A stretch of DNA of 64,000 nt from the NCBI GenBank assembly GCA_965153455.1, contig OZ234499.1, positions 12,334,271 to 12,398,270 of the forward strand, written 5' to 3'. Below the pieces are notes generated by a model, which was given only the letters and a program-made list of their open reading frames with translations, was not told the origin of the DNA and did no database searches. This document shows positions 59,816 through 64,000 of this stretch, piece after piece; position 1 is the stretch's first letter; every line of letters starts with the position of its first letter. The stretch is from Sphagnum compactum. Its lineage: Eukaryota > Bryophyta > Sphagnopsida > Sphagnales. The translations under genes and the position numbers were made by a program.

Positions 59816-62801
59816 CCTAGTTCTACTCCACTTGGAATGGCAACTACAAATGAATGTGCATCAACACTTCAAGTAATGTCAAAGTGTTTGGATTGAAATA
59901 ACAAGCTAAACTAAAGCAAAAGAAACTAAACTAAATCAAAAAAGTTTAGGACATTTTGAAAACATTATAATATTTTAGATTAAGTCACAAACTAGTTTTG
60001 TTGTATATATTCACTTCCAACATTTGCAATAGTTTTAGCTAGTTTTTCTACTCAAGTTTCTTTTGTTAGATTAGCTTTGGATCCATCCTTACTGGTGACA
60101 TCCATAAAACAAAAGCCTTCTAGAATCCACAAAACAAAAACCTTAACAATAATATGTTTTTTTTGTCTACTATGAAGAAACTTTGATTGATGAAGGTGAT
60201 TGTAAATTGAAGTAAATTTTGTTTTGGACTAAGAAAAGATGGTTTGGAACCTGAATGTCCAACTGGACGCTACTATTGCCACAAGATGTTCTGCAAACAT
60301 CTCAAACGCAACCTATGCATCAATGGCTAGTAATCAAAGAACTATGAGAAAAAAAGTAAAAAGATAGAAAAGAAGACTAGTACGAGTGAGGTTTTTCATT
60401 CTTATGTGAGCCACTTCCCTCTCCATTATAGTTAGATGTCTGCCCACAAACTCCCAGGTTGCCTAGTGGTCTGTACACAACAACGCCAGAGACCAATAAA
60501 GCTATAAAAAAAATCAATAATGGTAGTTCTGATAAGAGCAATTGAGAACCCCTTCCTAGTCTTCAAGCCTCAAATAATAGAAAGACTTTAGGTCCTTGTC
60601 CAACCTTTCATTAAAAATCGTACACAACATCTACCACAACTACCACATCAAGCTTCACTTTTGAATCCCCTTATTTGCACAAACCAGCCCACATGCTAAC
60701 ATGGAAATAAACTCTACTTCGACTGGATAATAATGACCTCTGCTTGGGTGATAGTTAACAAAAGTCAAAGAGCACATTCTTTCTAGAATCTTTTACACAT
60801 TACAACTTTAGATTGCCATGTGCAAGGTGTCATGTGTGCATTAGATAGTCAAGACATGCAAAGTTTTATCAGGAGCTCACAAGCTTCTCATCTATAATCT
60901 ACTTCAAATAGGCTCTCAAACCAAAGCTAGCTTTCTCCCCAAAATATGTCAAGGTGCAATAATTGTTGCTTGGATCCAATGACTTTGATAGTGTAGGAGT
61001 TATAGTACTTGCTTCCACTCCTTTACAACACTCATTTGCAACCACATGTGTCACATATTCATTTAAAAGTTGTTGACATAGATAAGCTTGTTATTGTGTC
61101 TAACTCCTAGTGGCACATCCCCTCAAGCTATACCTCCCATCCCAAGGTGGGGATAGTCAATTTGCAAAACCACACTAAGTACACACTTGAGCTAACCTAA
61201 TGCTCATATTCCATAAACAATATGTTGAACAACATGCTAAAGAGCTTTTCAAATGCAGTATCCATCAATTTCTGCTTTGTTACATGCCAAGAGATTATTT
61301 GCACCAAGCCGAAGGAATTGGACTTACAATTGCAAATAGGAAATGTACAAAAATGAGAAGAAACATGAAGCAAATTCTAGTTTTGTTGGGATTAATAGAA
61401 TCACCTCCAAAACACAGAACTATCATGGCACCCACTAATAATTTAAAAAGCTCATAAACTCCCTTGTGTGAACGATAGTAGCAACATAATCCTTAATTAG
61501 TTGATCTCCTCCAATAAGCCTGAAATGTAAGAGAGCTCAAAGCGGGAGCTTTCAAACTTGAGGGCAGTGAAAAAGAAGACTCTTCTCTACCCGGTGCCAT
61601 GTCTCCAAATGTAGTCCTGTAAGAGAAACTCTTTAAAGCTAATCCTTCATGCTCCCAAGTCCCAGTGAAGCATAGCTTGTGAGCTTATGACCGCTGCAGG
61701 ACCTTGTGTTGGTGGTGGTGCAAAAAATAGAAATTGAAATGAAAAACAGTAGGTGCAAGGATGTTAATGAGAAGAAAAAATCATGGGAAGAAGCCATGCC
61801 CACTGTTTCCTTGTCATTAATTTCCTTTCATGAATGTATTGAAGGAAGTTATAGGAAAACATTGATGCATTAAAAGCCTGCAAAAAAACATGTGGCAAAG
61901 GAGAATAGTTTAAACTAGGTATCTTAGGAATCCTATGTAATCTCGGCATTAAAAAAATATTTTTCAAAACTTTCAGTGGGAATTGTAAATAATTTTTTAA
62001 AAATTTGGACTTTTGAAAAATAATTTAATTTCTACTAAACTTAAAAAGGTATTACAATATTCATAAAGTCACCTTATTTTTGGGCCTGCTTTCACCTTCA
62101 AACCACTCTTTTATTGTATCCATAAAATATTGAATTTTTTAAAATCAGCATTTAATGCATAATGTTTGAAGGTTATTATAGTAATTGTATAAGTAGGAAC
62201 AATGAAAATATATGTAGCAGTAGTGGCGGCACTTTGGAAAAAGGAAAAATAAGGTGAAACCTAATTTATCACAAAAATTGATGGTTTTTTGAGTTTCCCC
62301 CAAAATGAATGAAATTTTTTATTTTTATTTTTCCTATGTTTTTGAATCTCACCCTATTTATGACCAAATTTAGGATTTTTTTTCCATATTTTCTTTATTT
62401 TATAAATAATTTTTTAATACACCTTTAATGACCATAACTTCTTCCAAATTCATATTAATTACTTGTGAGCACATGTTTTAATGAGTTTTGTTTTTGCAAT
62501 GGGTCATTTCGTTGGCCTATCATCAAAAAATTATGAAATCCTTCGTTTTTCAAATAAAAATTACATTAATTTACATGGCCATGTAAAATCATATAAATAT
62601 TTTTTTTGGCACTTACATTGTTTTACATAGCCATATAAAACCATAAATATATATTTTTTACAATTATATTTTTTATGTGAAATAAAAAAAAATTACATTG
62701 TTCTACATTTACACTTACATGGAGCATAAATAAATTTCATTATGGGATTTTCACTTACATGAAATGTAAGTCCCAAATGATTTACACACACCATTGGTGG
62801 A
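59816..62801. other. Intergenic DNA, no gene seen
   Basis: The 61200-61457 frame (85 residues) has no recognisable domain. After about 61980 the sequence turns very AT-rich. I saw no RNA gene. Confidence 0.5.
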
Positions 62802-62900
62802 CACTAGTAGAAAACCACTAATTTGTGATTACAATTTGTGATTTAAAAACATTTGCAATCAACTTTGCAACTAAAAAATCTTTTAGTTGCAAATGATGAT
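62802..62900 (+). mobile_element. Possible CACTA-type transposon terminus with hairpin
   Basis: The sequence CACTAGTAGAAAA at 62802 resembles the CACTACTAGAAAA type of plant CACTA ends. It is followed by TTTGTGATTACAATTTGTG repeats and a perfect 12-bp inverted repeat (TTGCAACTAAAA, 62865-62876, and its complement, 62881-62892; 4-base loop). The other end lies outside the window or has decayed. Confidence 0.45.
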
Positions 62901-63619
62901 TTAGCATGATGTCAACACATTTCCCATGAATGAAGTATACGGTCAACGTACACACTTCCATCCTTTGATTAGTGTATAACGTTTGCAATTATTAATCATT
63001 CTTTTATAACTAATAAATAACCCTTTCATTAATTGTCATTTGCCAACATACTAAATTTTTGGGCAAAATTTTATTATTATTGAAATATTAATTTAAGCCA
63101 TCCAATATAAATGACCATAGATTTCAACACATACTCTAATCAGATTTTGACACATGGCAAACCTTGAAATTTTTCATATATGATTTTATACAATATATAA
63201 TGAGAAAAAATCAACATGGCTCAATTTCAATTATTTACATGATTCACTTGGACAAAGGAAAATTTGACACATGAAAATTGGAATAATTTATGATGAAAAT
63301 TAAATTTTTATTAAAATATTAATCTCAACCATCCATTATGATTATTCAATTTAGATGTTTATATTGTGACATGTGGCACAATCAAAAGTTACCATGTGGC
63401 ATATTGATTGAATTTTGAAAAATAATAATTAAAATAAATAATTACTTACATAGGTGGGTAGGTAGTTAAACTATGTGCATTAAAAAATACCTACCTATTT
63501 AGGATACATAACTACCTAATCTACTTACTTACTTACCCACCTAGTTATTTAAGTAAAAAAGTAGGTAAAATTGGTAGGAAGGTAGAAAGGTAGAAAAGTA
63601 GGTGAGTTAAAAAGTAACC
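62901..63619. other. AT-rich DNA with TAGGTAGGTA-type runs
   Basis: At 63450-63605 variants of GTAGGTA/TACCTACC recur on both strands. It is non-coding. Confidence 0.45.
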
Positions 63620-63760
63620 ATGTAAATACTTTTATTTTATTTTATGTTTTGCCTTTAAGGTCAAGCTTTTTTGAGCTCATCCCAAATGGCACATGATTTT
63701 AAATGTGATGTATAAAGAGAAGGCACCTTCTTTATATACTTTTGTAAGCTGACATTAGAA
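63620..63760 (+). repeat. Dispersed repeat, copy 2 (AGCTCATCCCAAATGGCACA family)
   Basis: It shares GAGCTCATCCCAAATGGCACAT and a downstream CTTTATATACTTTTGTAAG-like block with 36150-36300, in the same orientation. It lies about 0.87 kb inside the possible CACTA-type end at 62802, suggesting one element family. Confidence 0.6.
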
Positions 63761-64000
63761 GACAACATATTGGTTAAACTTTGTAGATGCACTTTATTCA
63801 CAAATTCAATTACAACTAAAAATGATTCTTCCATAAGTTTTGCACCTATTTTTAATTTTATAAATTATACAACTAAATAGGTAAGAAATAAGTAATTAAT
63901 TAGCTAATAACTAATTGCCTATCCACCACCCACTTACAAAACTATATTATTGTTTCATTATTTTAATAATTTTAAAATTAGCATTGATCATTATTCTTTC

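Noticed and set aside
60440-61460. Possible retrotransposon remnant
   Set aside because: Neither strand shows reverse transcriptase, integrase or protease motifs, and no LTR pair was found.
1-64000. CRISPR array, bacterial operon or phage-like features
   Set aside because: No regularly spaced repeats with unique spacers; genes have spliceosomal introns, so the DNA is eukaryotic nuclear.

Overview
This window looks like nuclear DNA of a land plant. It holds intron-rich protein genes with canonical GT-AG boundaries, and the recognisable products are plant or plastid proteins: a TDP1-beta-like phosphodiesterase, a PHT4-type plastid anion transporter, a B3-domain protein, a TMEM128-like membrane protein and a DUF760 plastid protein. 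Long AT-rich stretches between them contain decayed transposons, and there is a decayed plastid-type tRNA-Ser copy. I cannot name the species, and nothing here requires a flowering plant.

Layout. (1) 1-15.4 kb is a gene island. It has the 3' part of a TDP1-like gene on + (12 exons in the window, the first cut by the window edge), a small orphan ORF on -, and a complete 14-exon PHT4-type transporter on -. (2) 15.4-45.5 kb is about 30 kb with no gene I can support. It holds extremely AT-rich DNA, degenerate tandem repeats, a GGTTAAA-type minisatellite, a dead transposase-like gene (about 22.0-24.2 kb), a tandem array in a ~186-bp unit, a foldback structure about 1.75 kb long (29.1-30.8 kb), possible CACTA-type terminal fragments, and short tandem arrays with G-boxes (44.1-44.6 kb). 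(3) 45.5-56 kb is a second gene island: a 3-exon B3 gene on +, then a 5-exon TMEM128-like gene on - and an 8-exon DUF760 gene on +. The last two are divergently transcribed across about 1.2 kb. (4) 56-64 kb contains a decayed plastid-like trnS-UGA, a dead pogo/Tigger-like transposase and a further possible CACTA-type end.

Exon models were built by hand from conserved protein blocks, splice sites and reading phase. All boundaries keep phase, and the summed lengths are divisible by three. One exception is in the DUF760 gene, where the conserved exon 2 runs into an in-frame stop with no GT donor. The same gene has a clear GC-AG intron. I see no functional link between the genes beyond plastid targeting of two of them, and no evidence for a wholly new system. 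The most unusual items are the DUF760 splice anomaly, the 130-bp duplication of an exon/intron boundary in the TMEM128-like gene, the triple 38-residue repeat in the TDP1-like protein, the foldback array, and the SDG/HGKG-type transposase relic.
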